Below the pieces are notes generated by a model, which saw nothing but the letters and a program-made list of their open reading frames with translations, did not search any database and was not told the DNA's origin. The position numbers and the translations under genes were made by a program. From contig CAJYNG010000009.1 in assembly GCA_913775725.1 (NCBI GenBank), positions 124,001-188,000 on the forward strand: a stretch of 64,000 nucleotides of DNA. Direction: 5' to 3'. Below are positions 26,483 through 37,065 of the stretch, piece after piece. The DNA is from an uncultured Stenotrophomonas sp. GTDB lineage: Bacteria; Pseudomonadota; Gammaproteobacteria; Xanthomonadales; Xanthomonadaceae. Position 1 is the first letter of the stretch. Every line of letters begins with the position of its first letter.

Positions 26483-27388
26483 CTACTGCAGCTGCAGGCC
26501 GCTCCGCAGCACTGGCAGCAGCCATTCGATGAACACCTGCACGCGCAGCGCACGGTGGTGCCGATGCGGTTGCAACAGCGTCACCGGCAAGGGCTGCGCC
26601 ACGTACTGCGGCATCACCTCCACCAATGCGCCTGATTGCAGTTCGGCCTGCACGTCGTAGCGCGGAATCTGCAGCAGCCCCAACCCCGCCACGCAGCACG
26701 CGATCGACGCCTCGGCGCTGTTCACCCGCACCCAGCCGGGCATCGGCAGTGTGCGCAGCTGGCCGCCGTCCTGCCACTCCCACGGTTCCACCCGTGCCGT
26801 GGTCGGCGACGCATAGTTCACCGCGCGGTGCTGCTGCAGGTCGGCAGGATGCAGTGGGACACCGTGCTCGCGCAGGTAAGCCGGCGCCGCAACGTTGACG
26901 AAATCCAGTTGGCCCAGTGTGCGCGCCACCAGGCTGGAGTCACCCAGCTGACCAACCCGCAATACGGCATCGCAGCCGTCTTCGATCAGGTTCACCGCGC
27001 GGTCGGTCATGCCCAGGTCGACTTCCACCTTCGGATGGCGCGCGAAGAAATCGGGCAGCGCCGGGGCGATGATGCGACGGCCGATGCGGCTGGGCACGTC
27101 GATCTTCAGCAGGCCTGCCGGCTGCGCGTCGTCCTGCCGGAACAGCGATTCGGCGTCTTCAACCTCGGCGATCAGGCGCAGGCAGCGGGCATGGAACACG
27201 TCGCCGTCATGGGTGGTGGACACCCGTCGGGTCGAGCGCTGCAGCAGGCGGGTGCCAAGCCGCTGCTCCAGCTCCGCAATGGCTGCCGAGACGGTGGAGC
27301 GGGGTAGGCCGAGCTGGTCGGCGGCGCGGGTGAAGCTGGCGCACTCCACGACCCGGGTGAAGATGCGGAAGCGATCGATCCGGTCCAT
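26483..27388 (-). CDS. LysR-family transcriptional regulator
   Basis: A 301-residue LysR regulator. The N-terminal winged helix-turn-helix is plain (FRIFTRVVECASFTRAADQLGLPRSTVSAAIAELEQRLG), followed by the periplasmic-binding-protein-like effector domain from about residue 90 (GLLKIDVPSRIGRRIIAPALPDFFARHPKVEVDL). The sequence matches the large CrgA/AaeR-like subgroup. The gene is divergent from the short-chain dehydrogenase gene at 27506 with a 117-base gap, the usual arrangement of a LysR protein with its target. The effector is unknown. Confidence 0.9.
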   Translation of the reverse strand: MDRIDRFRIFTRVVECASFTRAADQLGLPRSTVSAAIAELEQRLGTRLLQRSTRRVSTTHDGDVFHARCLRLIAEVEDAESLFRQDDAQPAGLLKIDVPSRIGRRIIAPALPDFFARHPKVEVDLGMTDRAVNLIEDGCDAVLRVGQLGDSSLVARTLGQLDFVNVAAPAYLREHGVPLHPADLQQHRAVNYASPTTARVEPWEWQDGGQLRTLPMPGWVRVNSAEASIACCVAGLGLLQIPRYDVQAELQSGALVEVMPQYVAQPLPVTLLQPHRHHRALRVQVFIEWLLPVLRSGLQLQ

Positions 27389-27505
27389 TGTTCGCTGGCT
27401 CTGGAAAGTTAAGTCAATGTGGCGGGCTTTATCCGCATTTTCTGCACGATATCGTCGTCAGGGCAGGGTTGCCACCCCGGGCAGCCCCCTCCCGAGACCG
27501 AAGCC

Positions 27506-28279
27506 ATGACCGACCATTCCCTCAAGGGCAAGACCGTGCTGATTGCCGGTGGCGCCAAGAACCTGGGCGGACTGATCGCCCGCGACTTCGCCGCACAGGG
27601 CGCCAAAGCCATCGTCATCCACTACAACAGCGCCGCTACCCAGGCCGATGCAGAGGCGACCGTCGCCGCCGTGCAGGCCGCCGGCAGCAAGGCGGTGGCC
27701 CTGCAGGGCGACCTGACCTCGGCGGCAGCGATGGAGCGCTTGTTCGCCGATGCCGTGGCCGCAGTCGGCCGTCCCGACATCGCCATCAACACGGTCGGCA
27801 AGGTATTGAAGAAGCCGCTGCTGGACATCAGCGAAGCGGAGTACGACGAGATGAGCGCGGTCAACGCCAAGGCCGCGTTCTTCTTCCTCAAGGAGGCTGG
27901 GTGCCACGTCAATGACGGTGGGCGCATCTGCACCCTGGTCACGTCACTGCTGGGCGCGTTCACGCCGTTCTATTCCAGCTATGCCGGTACCAAGGCGCCG
28001 GTCGAGCACTTCACCCGCGCGGCGTCGAAGGAGTTCGGTGAGCGCGGCATTTCGGTGACCGCGATCGGCCCCGGCCCGATGGACACGCCATTCTTCTACC
28101 CGGCCGAGAGTGCCGATGCGCAGGCGTACCACAAGACCGCGGCGGCGCTGTCCGCATTCACCCGCACCGGCCTGACCGACATCGCCGACATCGTGCCGTG
28201 GATCCGCTTCCTGGTCACCGATGGTTGGTGGATGACCGGCCAGACCATCCTGGTCAATGGTGGCTATACCACCAAGTAA
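27506..28279 (+). CDS. Short-chain dehydrogenase/reductase (SDR)
   Basis: A 257-residue classical SDR oxidoreductase. The N-terminal cofactor motif is LIAGGAKNLGGLIARDFA, a variant of TGxxxGxG. NTVGK stands in the place of NNAG, and the catalytic Tyr-Lys pair is in FYSSYAGTKAPVEHFTRA (YxxxK). The C-terminus has GPGPMDTPFFYP and the closing GQTILVNGGYTTK. The ATG at 27506 gives the family start; the longer in-frame reading upstream overlaps the LysR promoter. It is probably regulated by the divergent LysR protein. Substrate is unknown. Confidence 0.9.
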   Translation: MTDHSLKGKTVLIAGGAKNLGGLIARDFAAQGAKAIVIHYNSAATQADAEATVAAVQAAGSKAVALQGDLTSAAAMERLFADAVAAVGRPDIAINTVGKVLKKPLLDISEAEYDEMSAVNAKAAFFFLKEAGCHVNDGGRICTLVTSLLGAFTPFYSSYAGTKAPVEHFTRAASKEFGERGISVTAIGPGPMDTPFFYPAESADAQAYHKTAAALSAFTRTGLTDIADIVPWIRFLVTDGWWMTGQTILVNGGYTTK

Positions 28280-28280
28280 A

Positions 28281-28303
28281 GCAGCCACGCATGGCGTGGC
28301 TGC
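28281..28303 (+). terminator. Perfect hairpin just after the SDR gene
   Basis: gcagccacgc-atg-gcgtggctgc is a perfect 10-bp stem with a 3-base loop that begins two bases after the stop codon. There is no T-run; it matches the cacgcatggcgtg palindrome seen elsewhere in the window, so it may be a repeat acting as terminator. Confidence 0.5.
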
Positions 28304-28312
28304 CTGCTACCT

Positions 28313-28371
28313 GTAGAGTCGAGCCATGCTCGACTGCTGTTGAATGAGCCGAGCATGGCTCGGCTCTACAG
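28313..28371. repeat. SMAG-type palindrome pair
   Basis: gtagagtcgagccatgctcgac and an inverted gagccgagcatggctcggctctac lie head to head between the SDR gene and leuB. Both arms begin or end with GTAG/CTAC and fold into hairpins. Confidence 0.8.
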
Positions 28372-28386
28372 GTGTTGCCCGATGGG

Positions 28387-29448
28387 TCAGCGCAGCTTGG
28401 CGAGCACGGCGTCGGTGGCAGCGGCAGTACTCACCGCCTGGCCCTTCGCGGCCAGATCGGCAGTGAATACGCCGTCGTCCAGCACGGCGTGCACTGCAGC
28501 TTCCACCGCCGCAGCCTCGGCTTCAAGACCCAGCGAATGGCGCAGCAGCATCGCCGCGCTGAAGATCGTCGCGTACGGATTGGCGATGCCCTTGCCGGCG
28601 ATATCCGGAGCCGAACCGTGGATGGGCTCGTAGATGCCGACTGCACCAGGTTCGCCCAGCGAGGCCGACGGCAGCAGGCCCAGCGAACCGGCCAGCATCG
28701 AAGCTTCGTCGGTGAGGATGTCGCCGAACATGTTCTCGGTGACGATCACGTCGTACTCGCGAGGCTTGGCCAGCAGGTGCATCGCCATCGAATCAACCAG
28801 CTGGTGCTCCAGCGCCACGTCCGGGAACTCTTCGCGGCCGATGCGCGCGGCCACGTCACGCCACAGGCGCGAGGTTTCCAGCACGTTGGCCTTGTCCACC
28901 GAGGTGACCTTGCCGCGACGCTGCTGCGCCAGGCGGAAGGCACTGCGCAGCACGCGTTCGATCTCGGCCACGGTATACCGGCACAGGTCGCTGGCGCTGT
29001 CGGCGTCGCGGGTCTTGTCGCCGAAGTAGATGCCGCCGGTCAGCTCGCGCACCACCACGAAGTCCACGCCCTGCAGCAGCTCGGCCTTGATCGGCGACGC
29101 GTGCAGCGCGGCTTCATGGGTACGCACCGGACGCAGGTTTGCATACAGGCCCAGCGCCTTGCGGATCGCCAGCAGGCCTTGTTCCGGGCGCACCTTGGCG
29201 TTCGGGTCAGACCACTTGGGGCCGCCGACCGCACCCAGCAGCACCGCGTTGGCGGCCTTGCAGGCAGTCAACGTAGAGGCGGGCAGCGGTTCGCCATGGC
29301 GGTCGATGGCGATGCCACCGATGTCGTGCTCGCTGAAGGTAAAGCTGTGGTTGAAGCGTTCGGCGACGGCCTTCAGGACGGCGACTGCGGCGGCGGCGAC
29401 TTCCGGGCCGATGCCATCACCGGGCAGGACAACAATTTCAGCGTGCAT
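28387..29448 (-). CDS. leuB: 3-isopropylmalate dehydrogenase
   Basis: Leucine pathway enzyme, 353 residues, oxidising 3-isopropylmalate with NAD. Motifs: [20 protein letters not shown] at the start, ANLRPVRT, the Asp/Lys-containing [17 protein letters not shown], and the metal-binding [33 protein letters not shown], followed by [18 protein letters not shown]. The ATG at 29448 lies inside the end of leuD (11-base overlap), so translation is coupled. This is the last gene of the ilv-leu operon. Confidence 0.97.
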   Translation of the reverse strand: MHAEIVVLPGDGIGPEVAAAAVAVLKAVAERFNHSFTFSEHDIGGIAIDRHGEPLPASTLTACKAANAVLLGAVGGPKWSDPNAKVRPEQGLLAIRKALGLYANLRPVRTHEAALHASPIKAELLQGVDFVVVRELTGGIYFGDKTRDADSASDLCRYTVAEIERVLRSAFRLAQQRRGKVTSVDKANVLETSRLWRDVAARIGREEFPDVALEHQLVDSMAMHLLAKPREYDVIVTENMFGDILTDEASMLAGSLGLLPSASLGEPGAVGIYEPIHGSAPDIAGKGIANPYATIFSAAMLLRHSLGLEAEAAAVEAAVHAVLDDGVFTADLAAKGQAVSTAAATDAVLAKLR

Positions 29449-30016
29449 GCTCACTCTCGTAGCGTTCGATTTCAGGGACACGGCCCAACAGATACCCCAA
29501 CTGGTCGACACCTTCCAGCAGGCAGGTCTGCGAGAAGCCATCCAGCGGGAAGGAATAGACGCGGCCATCCGGAGTGCGCAGTTCGCGCGCAGCCACGTCG
29601 ATGGTCAGCTCGTCGTCCGGGCGCTGCATCAGCGCCTGCACGTCGGCCTCGTCCAGCACGATCGGCAGCAGGCCGTTCTTCAGCGAGTTGCCGCGGAAGA
29701 TATCGGCGATCTCGCTGCTGACGATGGCGCGCAGACCGAGGTCGGTCAGCGCCCACGGTGCATGCTCGCGCGAGGAGCCGCAGCCGAAGTTGCGACCCGC
29801 CAGCAGGATGCTGCGGCCGGCGTTGTGTGGCTGGTTGAAGGCGAAGTCGGCCACCGGCGAACCGTCGGCCTGCCAGCGCCAGTCATTGAAGGCGTTGCGC
29901 CCCAGGCCGGCGCGTTCGGTGGTGGACAGGAACCGCGCCGGAATGATCTGGTCGGTATCGATGTTGGTCTGCGCCAGCACCACGCTGGACGAGGTCAGGG
30001 TACGGAAACCGGCCAT
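29438..30016 (-). CDS. leuD: 3-isopropylmalate dehydratase small subunit
   Basis: Small subunit of isopropylmalate isomerase, 192 residues. It shows the family's N-terminal [19 protein letters not shown], the swivel-domain loop [21 protein letters not shown], and [22 protein letters not shown]. Its ATG overlaps the leuC stop as ATGA and its own end overlaps leuB, which gives strict co-translation of leuC-leuD-leuB. It assembles with LeuC to interconvert 2- and 3-isopropylmalate. Confidence 0.97.
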   Translation of the reverse strand: MAGFRTLTSSSVVLAQTNIDTDQIIPARFLSTTERAGLGRNAFNDWRWQADGSPVADFAFNQPHNAGRSILLAGRNFGCGSSREHAPWALTDLGLRAIVSSEIADIFRGNSLKNGLLPIVLDEADVQALMQRPDDELTIDVAARELRTPDGRVYSFPLDGFSQTCLLEGVDQLGYLLGRVPEIERYESEHAR

Positions 30017-31434
30017 CACGCCACCGCCTGTGCGAACAGCTCGCGGGTATCGGCGACATGCCCATTCACTGCGGCCCACGCCGCGCTCATCGGCGAGGCC
30101 AGCAGCGTGCGCGAACCGGGGCCCTGGCGGCCTTCGAAGTTGCGGTTGCTGGTGCTCACGGCCAGCTGGCCGGGAGCGACCAGATCGCCGTTCATCGCGA
30201 TGCACATCGAACAGCCTGGCTCGCGCCACTCCGCTCCGGCCGCGCGCACGATCTCATGGATGCCCTCTGCCTCGGCCTCGCGCTTGACGATCTCCGAGCC
30301 CGGCACCACCAGCATGCGCACCCGGTCGGCGACGCGACGACCGCGCAGCACCTGCGCCACTTCGCGCATGTCACTCAGCCGGCCGTTGGTGCACGATCCG
30401 ACGAATACCACGTCCACCGGTGTGCCGGCCAGCGCCTTGCCGGCCTGGAAATGCATGTAGTCCAGGCCCTTCTGTGCGGCCGCATCGTTGGCTGCGGGAA
30501 TCGGTGCATCCACCGCGATGGCGGTGCCCGGATGGGTGCCCCAGGTCAGGGTCGGGCGGATGTCGGCGGCGTCGATGTGGACTTCGCTGTCGAAACGCGC
30601 GCCCTCATCGCTGCGCAGCTGCTGCCAGCGTGCGACGGCGGCGTCGAAATCGGCGCCCTTCGGCCCGCGCGGCGTAGCGGCGACGAAGTCGAAGGTGACC
30701 TGGTCCGGCGCCACCATGCCGGCACGCGCACCGGCTTCGATCGACATGTTGCACAGGGTCATGCGCTGTTCCATGTCCATCGCTTCGATGGTGCTGCCAC
30801 GGAACTCGATCACGTGGCCGGTGCCGCCATTGACGCCGATCACGCCGATGATATGCAGGACCACGTCCTTGGCGCCGACGCCAGGAGCCAATGGGCCGTC
30901 AACGGTGATGGCAAAGGTCTTCGCCTTGCGCTGCAGCAGGCACTGCGTGGCCAGCACGTGGCCGACTTCGCTGGTGCCGATGCCGAACGCCAGCGAGCCG
31001 AAAGCACCGTGGGTAGAGGTGTGGCTGTCGCCGCAGACGATGGTCATGCCCGGCTGGGTGAAGCCCTGCTCGGGCGCGATCACGTGGACGATGCCGCGGT
31101 TGTCCGAGGCCATGTCGAACAGCTCGATGCCGTGCTCGGCGCAGTTGCGCGCCAGCGTGGCGACCTGTGCTTCGGAGGCGGCGCTGGCATAGGGCAGCGT
31201 GCCGTCAGCGGCGGCCGGCAGGGTCGGCGTGGAGTGGTCCATCGTCGCCTTGGTGCGGTCCGGGCGGCGCGGCGATAGGCCGCGCTCGCGCAGCTCGGTG
31301 AACGCCTGCGGCGAGGTCACCTCGTGGATCAGGTGCAGGTCGATGTACAGCACGGCGGGGGCGCTGTCGGATTCGGGAACCACCACGTGGGCGTCCCACA
31401 GTTTGTCGTACAGGGTGCGGGGTGCGGAAGTCAT
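30016..31434 (-). CDS. leuC: 3-isopropylmalate dehydratase large subunit
   Basis: Aconitase-family large subunit, 472 residues, carrying the 4Fe-4S cluster. Visible are the N-terminal [38 protein letters not shown], and the three cluster cysteines: one in [13 protein letters not shown] and two in [14 protein letters not shown]. The C-terminal [22 protein letters not shown] is also conserved. The start at 31434 gives the expected length. A 60-base gap separates it from the methyltransferase gene upstream, so an extra promoter is possible here. Confidence 0.97.
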   Translation of the reverse strand: MTSAPRTLYDKLWDAHVVVPESDSAPAVLYIDLHLIHEVTSPQAFTELRERGLSPRRPDRTKATMDHSTPTLPAAADGTLPYASAASEAQVATLARNCAEHGIELFDMASDNRGIVHVIAPEQGFTQPGMTIVCGDSHTSTHGAFGSLAFGIGTSEVGHVLATQCLLQRKAKTFAITVDGPLAPGVGAKDVVLHIIGVIGVNGGTGHVIEFRGSTIEAMDMEQRMTLCNMSIEAGARAGMVAPDQVTFDFVAATPRGPKGADFDAAVARWQQLRSDEGARFDSEVHIDAADIRPTLTWGTHPGTAIAVDAPIPAANDAAAQKGLDYMHFQAGKALAGTPVDVVFVGSCTNGRLSDMREVAQVLRGRRVADRVRMLVVPGSEIVKREAEAEGIHEIVRAAGAEWREPGCSMCIAMNGDLVAPGQLAVSTSNRNFEGRQGPGSRTLLASPMSAAWAAVNGHVADTRELFAQAVA

Positions 31435-31494
31435 GCGTATGCCTGGCAGAAGTACGAAATAGCGAACATCATTAAAGAAAGCGGAACGGTCAAG
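31435..31494 (-). promoter_or_regulatory. Candidate internal promoter before leuCDB
   Basis: This 60-base gap is clearly richer in A/T than its surroundings. On the minus strand it reads ttgacc, then 17 bases, then gatgtt, resembling -35 and -10 boxes. It is the only sizeable non-coding gap between leuA and leuB. No experimental support. Confidence 0.3.
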
Positions 31495-32274
31495 TCAGTG
31501 ACGGCGGGCGAGCACGCGCAGTCGCACGTAGTCGGCCAACGGCTGGCCGGCGGCATTGCGCGGCAGCTCGGCCAGCAGCGCGGTGGCGGCTTCGCGCACG
31601 GTGGCGCGTGCCTCGGCGGGCAGGTCGTCCAGCAGCGGTGCGGCGAATACCCGCAGCCAGCCGGCCACACCGGTCGGCAGCGCGGTCGGGCGCGGCGTGC
31701 ACTCGATCAGTTGCACCTGGAAGCCATGCTGGCGCAGGCGGTCGGCATAGGCATCGGCCGTTGGGAAGTACCACTGGAAGGCGCTGGCGCCGTGGCCGTG
31801 AGCCACGCGTGCGGCCTGCACGGCGGCAATGATGGTGGCGACGTTGCCATGGCCGCCGAACTCGGCGACGAAGCGGCCACCGGGGCGCAGCGCGCGGCGC
31901 ACGCCTTCCAGCACGCGGTCCGGCGTGCCCATCCAATGCAGTGCCGCGTTGCTGAACACCGCATCGAACTCGCTGTCGAACGACAGTGCGTGGCCGTCCA
32001 TCACCTGGGCATCGACACCGCGCGCGCGGGCGGCGATCACCAGTTCCGGCGAGGCATCCACGCCGTGGATGCGCGCACCGCTCAGGGCCAGTTCGGTGCT
32101 GAGTACGCCATCGCCACAGCCCAGGTCGAGGATGCGTTCACCGGCGCGCGGGTCGAGCAGGCGCGATACTGCGCCGCCGAGCAAGGGCACAAAGCCGGCA
32201 TCGATCGCATAGTCCTGGGCATTCCACTGCTGGCCAGCGGCGCTGGCCGGGGTGGGGGTGTCGAAGGCGCTCAT
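31495..32274 (-). CDS. SAM-dependent methyltransferase, trans-aconitate 2-methyltransferase-like, inside the leu operon
   Basis: A 259-residue class I methyltransferase. The SAM-binding motif is ERILDLGCGDGVLSTELA, followed by the acidic VDASPELVIAARAR, then DAVFSNAALHWMGTPDRVLEGVRRALRPGGRFVAEFGGHGNVA. The NAALHWM and FGGHGN motifs match Tam/trans-aconitate-type enzymes acting on small carboxylic acids. The start ATG at 32274 is 10 bases after the leuA stop, and leuC follows. It is therefore embedded between the enzymes making and isomerising isopropylmalate. The yeast relative Tmt1 methylates 3-isopropylmalate; a similar substrate here is an attractive inference. Confidence 0.85.
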   Translation of the reverse strand: MSAFDTPTPASAAGQQWNAQDYAIDAGFVPLLGGAVSRLLDPRAGERILDLGCGDGVLSTELALSGARIHGVDASPELVIAARARGVDAQVMDGHALSFDSEFDAVFSNAALHWMGTPDRVLEGVRRALRPGGRFVAEFGGHGNVATIIAAVQAARVAHGHGASAFQWYFPTADAYADRLRQHGFQVQLIECTPRPTALPTGVAGWLRVFAAPLLDDLPAEARATVREAATALLAELPRNAAGQPLADYVRLRVLARRH

Positions 32275-32284
32275 GGCAGGTTCC

Positions 32285-33867
<1,583 letters not shown>

Positions 33868-33871
<4 letters not shown>

Positions 33872-34959
33872 AGGGAAATCTCCTCGACAGCGGGTGCGAC
33901 GGCTTGCAGGGGGGAAGGGGAAGAGGTGGGAGAAACGATGGCGCTGGCCTTGCCGGGCGAGCGCGGTGTTTCGCTGCGCCGTCGCCGCGGTTTGCGTGGC
34001 GGGCGCGGGCGGATGTCGGTCAGCAGGCCGGCCAGGACACCGGCATCGATATTCCCGCCGGACACCACCGCGCATTTGCGGCGGCCGGAAACGCGGCGGC
34101 CGGCGGCCAATGCCAGCGCACCGGCGCCCTCGGCGATGATGTGTTCTTCCAATGCCAGCCGCACCAGGGTTTCGCGCAGCTCGGCTTCGCGCACGATCAC
34201 CACATCGTCCAGCAGCGAGGTGCACAGGCGGCGGGTCAGGAAGCCGGGGATCTTCACCCGCACGCCATCGGCCAGCGAGGCCGCAGGTGCGATCTCGCGG
34301 ACATCGCCGCGGATCGCGCGCGCCATCGAGTCAACGCCTTCCACCTGTGCACCCACCACGCGCACGCCCTGTGATTTCAGCGCCAGGGCCACGCCGGAGG
34401 CCAGGCCACCGCCGCCGATCGGCACGATCACCACGTCAGGGGCATGCGCGGCCAGTTCGATGCCGACCGTGCCCTGGCCGGCGATCACGTCGGCATCATC
34501 GAACGCGGACAGGAAGCGGTAGCCGTGGCGCTGCGCCAGTTCGACCGCGAAGGCGTAGGCCTCGTCGTAGCTGTTGCCGTGCTGGCGCACGGTGGCGCCC
34601 CAGTGGGCGACGCCGGCGATCTTGGTGGCGGGTGCGCCATGCGGCATCACCGTGATGGCCGGTACGTCCAGCCGATAGGCCGCCCAGGCCACGCCCTGGG
34701 CATGGTTGCCTGCCGAAGCGCAGATCACCGGCCGGGTATCGCCACGTTCACGGCCGGCGAGCAGGGCGTTCAAGGCGCCGCGCACTTTGTAGGAACCGGT
34801 GCGCTGCAGGTTTTCCAGCTTCAGCCAGGTGCCGAAGCGCTCAGCATGGTGCAGCGGGGTAGGCGGCAGGAAGCGGCGCAGTCGGGCCTGCGCCGCCAGT
34901 ACGTCGGCGACGCTTACGTCGCCGACATCGCTTTCCTGGCTGGCATCAGCGGCCGGCAT
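33868..34959 (-). CDS. ilvA: Threonine dehydratase (deaminase), short form without ACT-like regulatory domain
   Basis: PLP enzyme making 2-oxobutanoate from threonine for isoleucine, here 363 residues. Catalytic core: [15 protein letters not shown], the PLP lysine in [27 protein letters not shown], the phosphate-binding [14 protein letters not shown], and EGAGALALA. The roughly 150-200 residue C-terminal regulatory region of E. coli-type IlvA is absent. In its place is a basic, Pro/Ser-rich tail ([12 protein letters not shown]...). I use ATG 34959; ATG 34992 is the alternative. Translation appears linked to an upstream coupled small frame and to leuA downstream by overlap. Confidence 0.9.
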
Positions 34960-35059
34960 GGGCCACCAGCGGGGGGCAGGCGACCACCGCATGCGGGCAC
35001 GGGCGGCGAAGAAGACGCCTCCGTACCGGCACCGTGGTCACTACGGTACGGGTGTTCAT
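34946..35059 (-). CDS. Coupled 37-codon small frame between ilvM and ilvA, Thr/Val-rich
   Basis: An ATG at 35059 overlaps the ilvM stop as ATGA and has a strong AAGGAG seven bases upstream, inside ilvM. The frame reads MNTRTVVTTVPVRRRLLRR and continues to a TGA at 34948-34946, thus covering the whole ilvM-ilvA gap and overlapping the ilvA start. Four Thr and four Val fall in the first twelve residues. Inside it an inverted repeat CCGTACCG/CGGTACGG can form an 8-bp stem. It could be a translational relay to ilvA or an intra-operon leader peptide. It is not a known protein family, so it may simply be a chance frame. Confidence 0.45.
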   Translation of the reverse strand: MNTRTVVTTVPVRRRLLRRPCPHAVVACPPLVAHAGR

Positions 35060-35307
35060 ACGGATGCTCCTTCCACGGCGGTGACCTGCACGGACACGCA
35101 GTCGTAGATCTTCTCGATCTGCCGGCACAGCGTTTCCGCCGGGCGCTGGCCATCCACCACCAGCTGCAGGTGCCAGCGGCCATCGTCGGCGTCCACCGGC
35201 GCACCGCTGATCGCACGCGGCGCGAAGCCACGACGCTCGGCCATGCCGATCACGCGCAGCAGCGCGCCTTCGGCCGGGTGCAGCACCAGGTCAAGCCGGT
35301 ATTGCAT
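35056..35307 (-). CDS. ilvM: Acetolactate synthase II small (regulatory) subunit
   Basis: An 83-residue ACT-domain protein of the IlvM type: MQYRLDLVLHPAEGALLRVIGMAERRGF, then a second half RWHLQLVVDGQRPAETLCRQIEKIYDCVSVQV. It binds and activates the catalytic subunit IlvG. The ATG at 35307 lies inside the end of ilvG (17-base overlap), and its stop overlaps the next small frame. The short length matches IlvM rather than the two-domain IlvH. Confidence 0.92.
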   Translation of the reverse strand: MQYRLDLVLHPAEGALLRVIGMAERRGFAPRAISGAPVDADDGRWHLQLVVDGQRPAETLCRQIEKIYDCVSVQVTAVEGASV

Positions 35308-37027
35308 TGGGGGTCTCCTGGCGGGCGTGGGCGGGATTGCTTTCCAGCATCGTGCTGTTGGCGGTGTTCGGCGGCACCAGTGGCCACACGTTGGCGCGTG
35401 CATCGATGGCCACGTGCAGCAGGGCCGGGCCCGGCTCGGCCAGCAGCGCGGCCAGGCCGCCTTCCACGTCGTCGCGGTTGTCGATGCGGGTGGCGGCGAT
35501 GCCGAACACCTGCGCCAGTGCCACGAAGTCCGGGTTGTCGGACAGGTCGATCTCGCTGTAACGCTCGGCGAAGAACAGTTCCTGCCACTGCCGCACCATG
35601 CCCAGCGAACTGTTGTCCAGCAGCACGATCTTCACCGGCAGGCGGCAGCGGGCGATGGTCGCCAGCTCCTGCACGTTCATCATGAAGCTGCCGTCGCCGG
35701 ACACCAGCACCACGGTGCGCTCCGGGCAGGCGAACTGCGCACCCATCGCCGCGGGCAGACCGAAGCCCATGGTGCCCAGCGCGCCACTGGTCAGGTGGTT
35801 GCGCGGGTGGTTGAAGCGGCAGTGCTGGGCCACCCACATCTGGTGCTGGCCGACATCGCAGGCGATCACCGCATCGGCCGGGGCCAGCTCGCTCAGGCGC
35901 TTCAGCAACGCCGGTGCGTAGATGTGCTGGCCCGGTGCATCGTAGCGTGCAGCGAAGCGATCGCGGTGCTGCGCGCAACGCTTGCGCCATGCGTCCTGGT
36001 GGGCCCTGGGGGAGGGGAAGGCCGCACGCAGGGCGCGGATGGCGTGACCGACATTGCCAGGCACGGCGACGTCGGCACTGCGCAGCTTTGAGATCTCGTA
36101 GGCGTCCGCATCGATGTGGACGACGCGGGCGAACGGTGCGAACTCGGCCAGCTTGCCGGTGGCACGGTCGTCGAAGCGTGCACCCAGCACCAGCAGCAGG
36201 TCGCTTTCCTGCACGGCCATGTTGGCCGCGCGGGTGCCGTGCATGCCCAGCATGCCCAGCGACTGCGGATGACTGGCCGGCAGTGCACCCAGGCCGCGCA
36301 GGGTCATCACGGTGGGGATGGCACTGGCCTCGACGAAGTCACGCAGGTCCTGTACCGCATCACCCAGCGCGATGCCGCCACCGGCGTAGACCACCGGCTT
36401 CTCGGCCGCCGCCAGTGCGGCAATGGCCTCGGCGATGGCGGCCTCGGCCGGCGCCGGCGGCGGTTCGACGCTGCTGGGCACATGGGCCGGCAGATGGCTG
36501 GCATCGGCCAGCTGCACATCCTTGGGCAGGTCGATCAGCACCGGGCCGGGACGGCCCTCGCGGGCGATGCGGAACGCATCGGCGACCACGCGCGGCAGGT
36601 CATCGACGCTGCGCACCAGCCAGCTGTGCTTGACGATCGGCATCGTCAGGCCGAACACATCCAGCTCCTGGAAGGCGTCGGTGCCCAGCAGCGGCGTGCC
36701 GACCTGGCCGGTGATGCAGACCATCGGTACCGAATCCAGCATCGCATCGGCAATGCCGGTGACCAGGTTCGAGGCGCCCGGGCCGGAGGTGGCCACGCAG
36801 ACGCCCACCTGGTTGCTGGCGCGGGCGAAACCATTGGCGGCCAGCGCCGCGCCCTGCTCATGGCGTACCAGGATGTGCTTCAGCGACGAATCCACCAGCG
36901 CGTCGTAGAACGGCATGATGGTGCCACCGGGATAGCCGAACAGCGTACGGACGCCTTCGGCCTCCAGCGCCTGGGTCAGCCAGCGCGCGCCGTTGGGCGG
37001 CGCGCTGCGATGTGTCGAAGAGTTCAT
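35291..37027 (-). CDS. ilvG: Acetolactate synthase large subunit (IlvG)
   Basis: ThDP- and FAD-dependent acetohydroxyacid synthase, 578 residues, condensing pyruvate with pyruvate or 2-oxobutanoate. Visible: the catalytic Glu region GVRTLFGYPGGTIMPFYDAL...RHEQGAALAANGFARA, VCVATSGPGASNLVTGIADAM, the FAD domain LVLGARFDDRATGKL, and the ThDP-magnesium motif GDGSFMMNVQELATIARCRLPVKIVLLDNSSLGMVRQWQ. The ATG at 37027 is preferred; a frame 5 codons longer exists. It follows ilvC after 38 bases in the attenuated ilv-leu operon and pairs with IlvM. Confidence 0.96.
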   Translation of the reverse strand: MNSSTHRSAPPNGARWLTQALEAEGVRTLFGYPGGTIMPFYDALVDSSLKHILVRHEQGAALAANGFARASNQVGVCVATSGPGASNLVTGIADAMLDSVPMVCITGQVGTPLLGTDAFQELDVFGLTMPIVKHSWLVRSVDDLPRVVADAFRIAREGRPGPVLIDLPKDVQLADASHLPAHVPSSVEPPPAPAEAAIAEAIAALAAAEKPVVYAGGGIALGDAVQDLRDFVEASAIPTVMTLRGLGALPASHPQSLGMLGMHGTRAANMAVQESDLLLVLGARFDDRATGKLAEFAPFARVVHIDADAYEISKLRSADVAVPGNVGHAIRALRAAFPSPRAHQDAWRKRCAQHRDRFAARYDAPGQHIYAPALLKRLSELAPADAVIACDVGQHQMWVAQHCRFNHPRNHLTSGALGTMGFGLPAAMGAQFACPERTVVLVSGDGSFMMNVQELATIARCRLPVKIVLLDNSSLGMVRQWQELFFAERYSEIDLSDNPDFVALAQVFGIAATRIDNRDDVEGGLAALLAEPGPALLHVAIDARANVWPLVPPNTANSTMLESNPAHARQETPNAIPA

Positions 37028-37065
37028 GGGGGAACCTTGCAAAGCGGGTGGGGGAGGCCGCGTGG

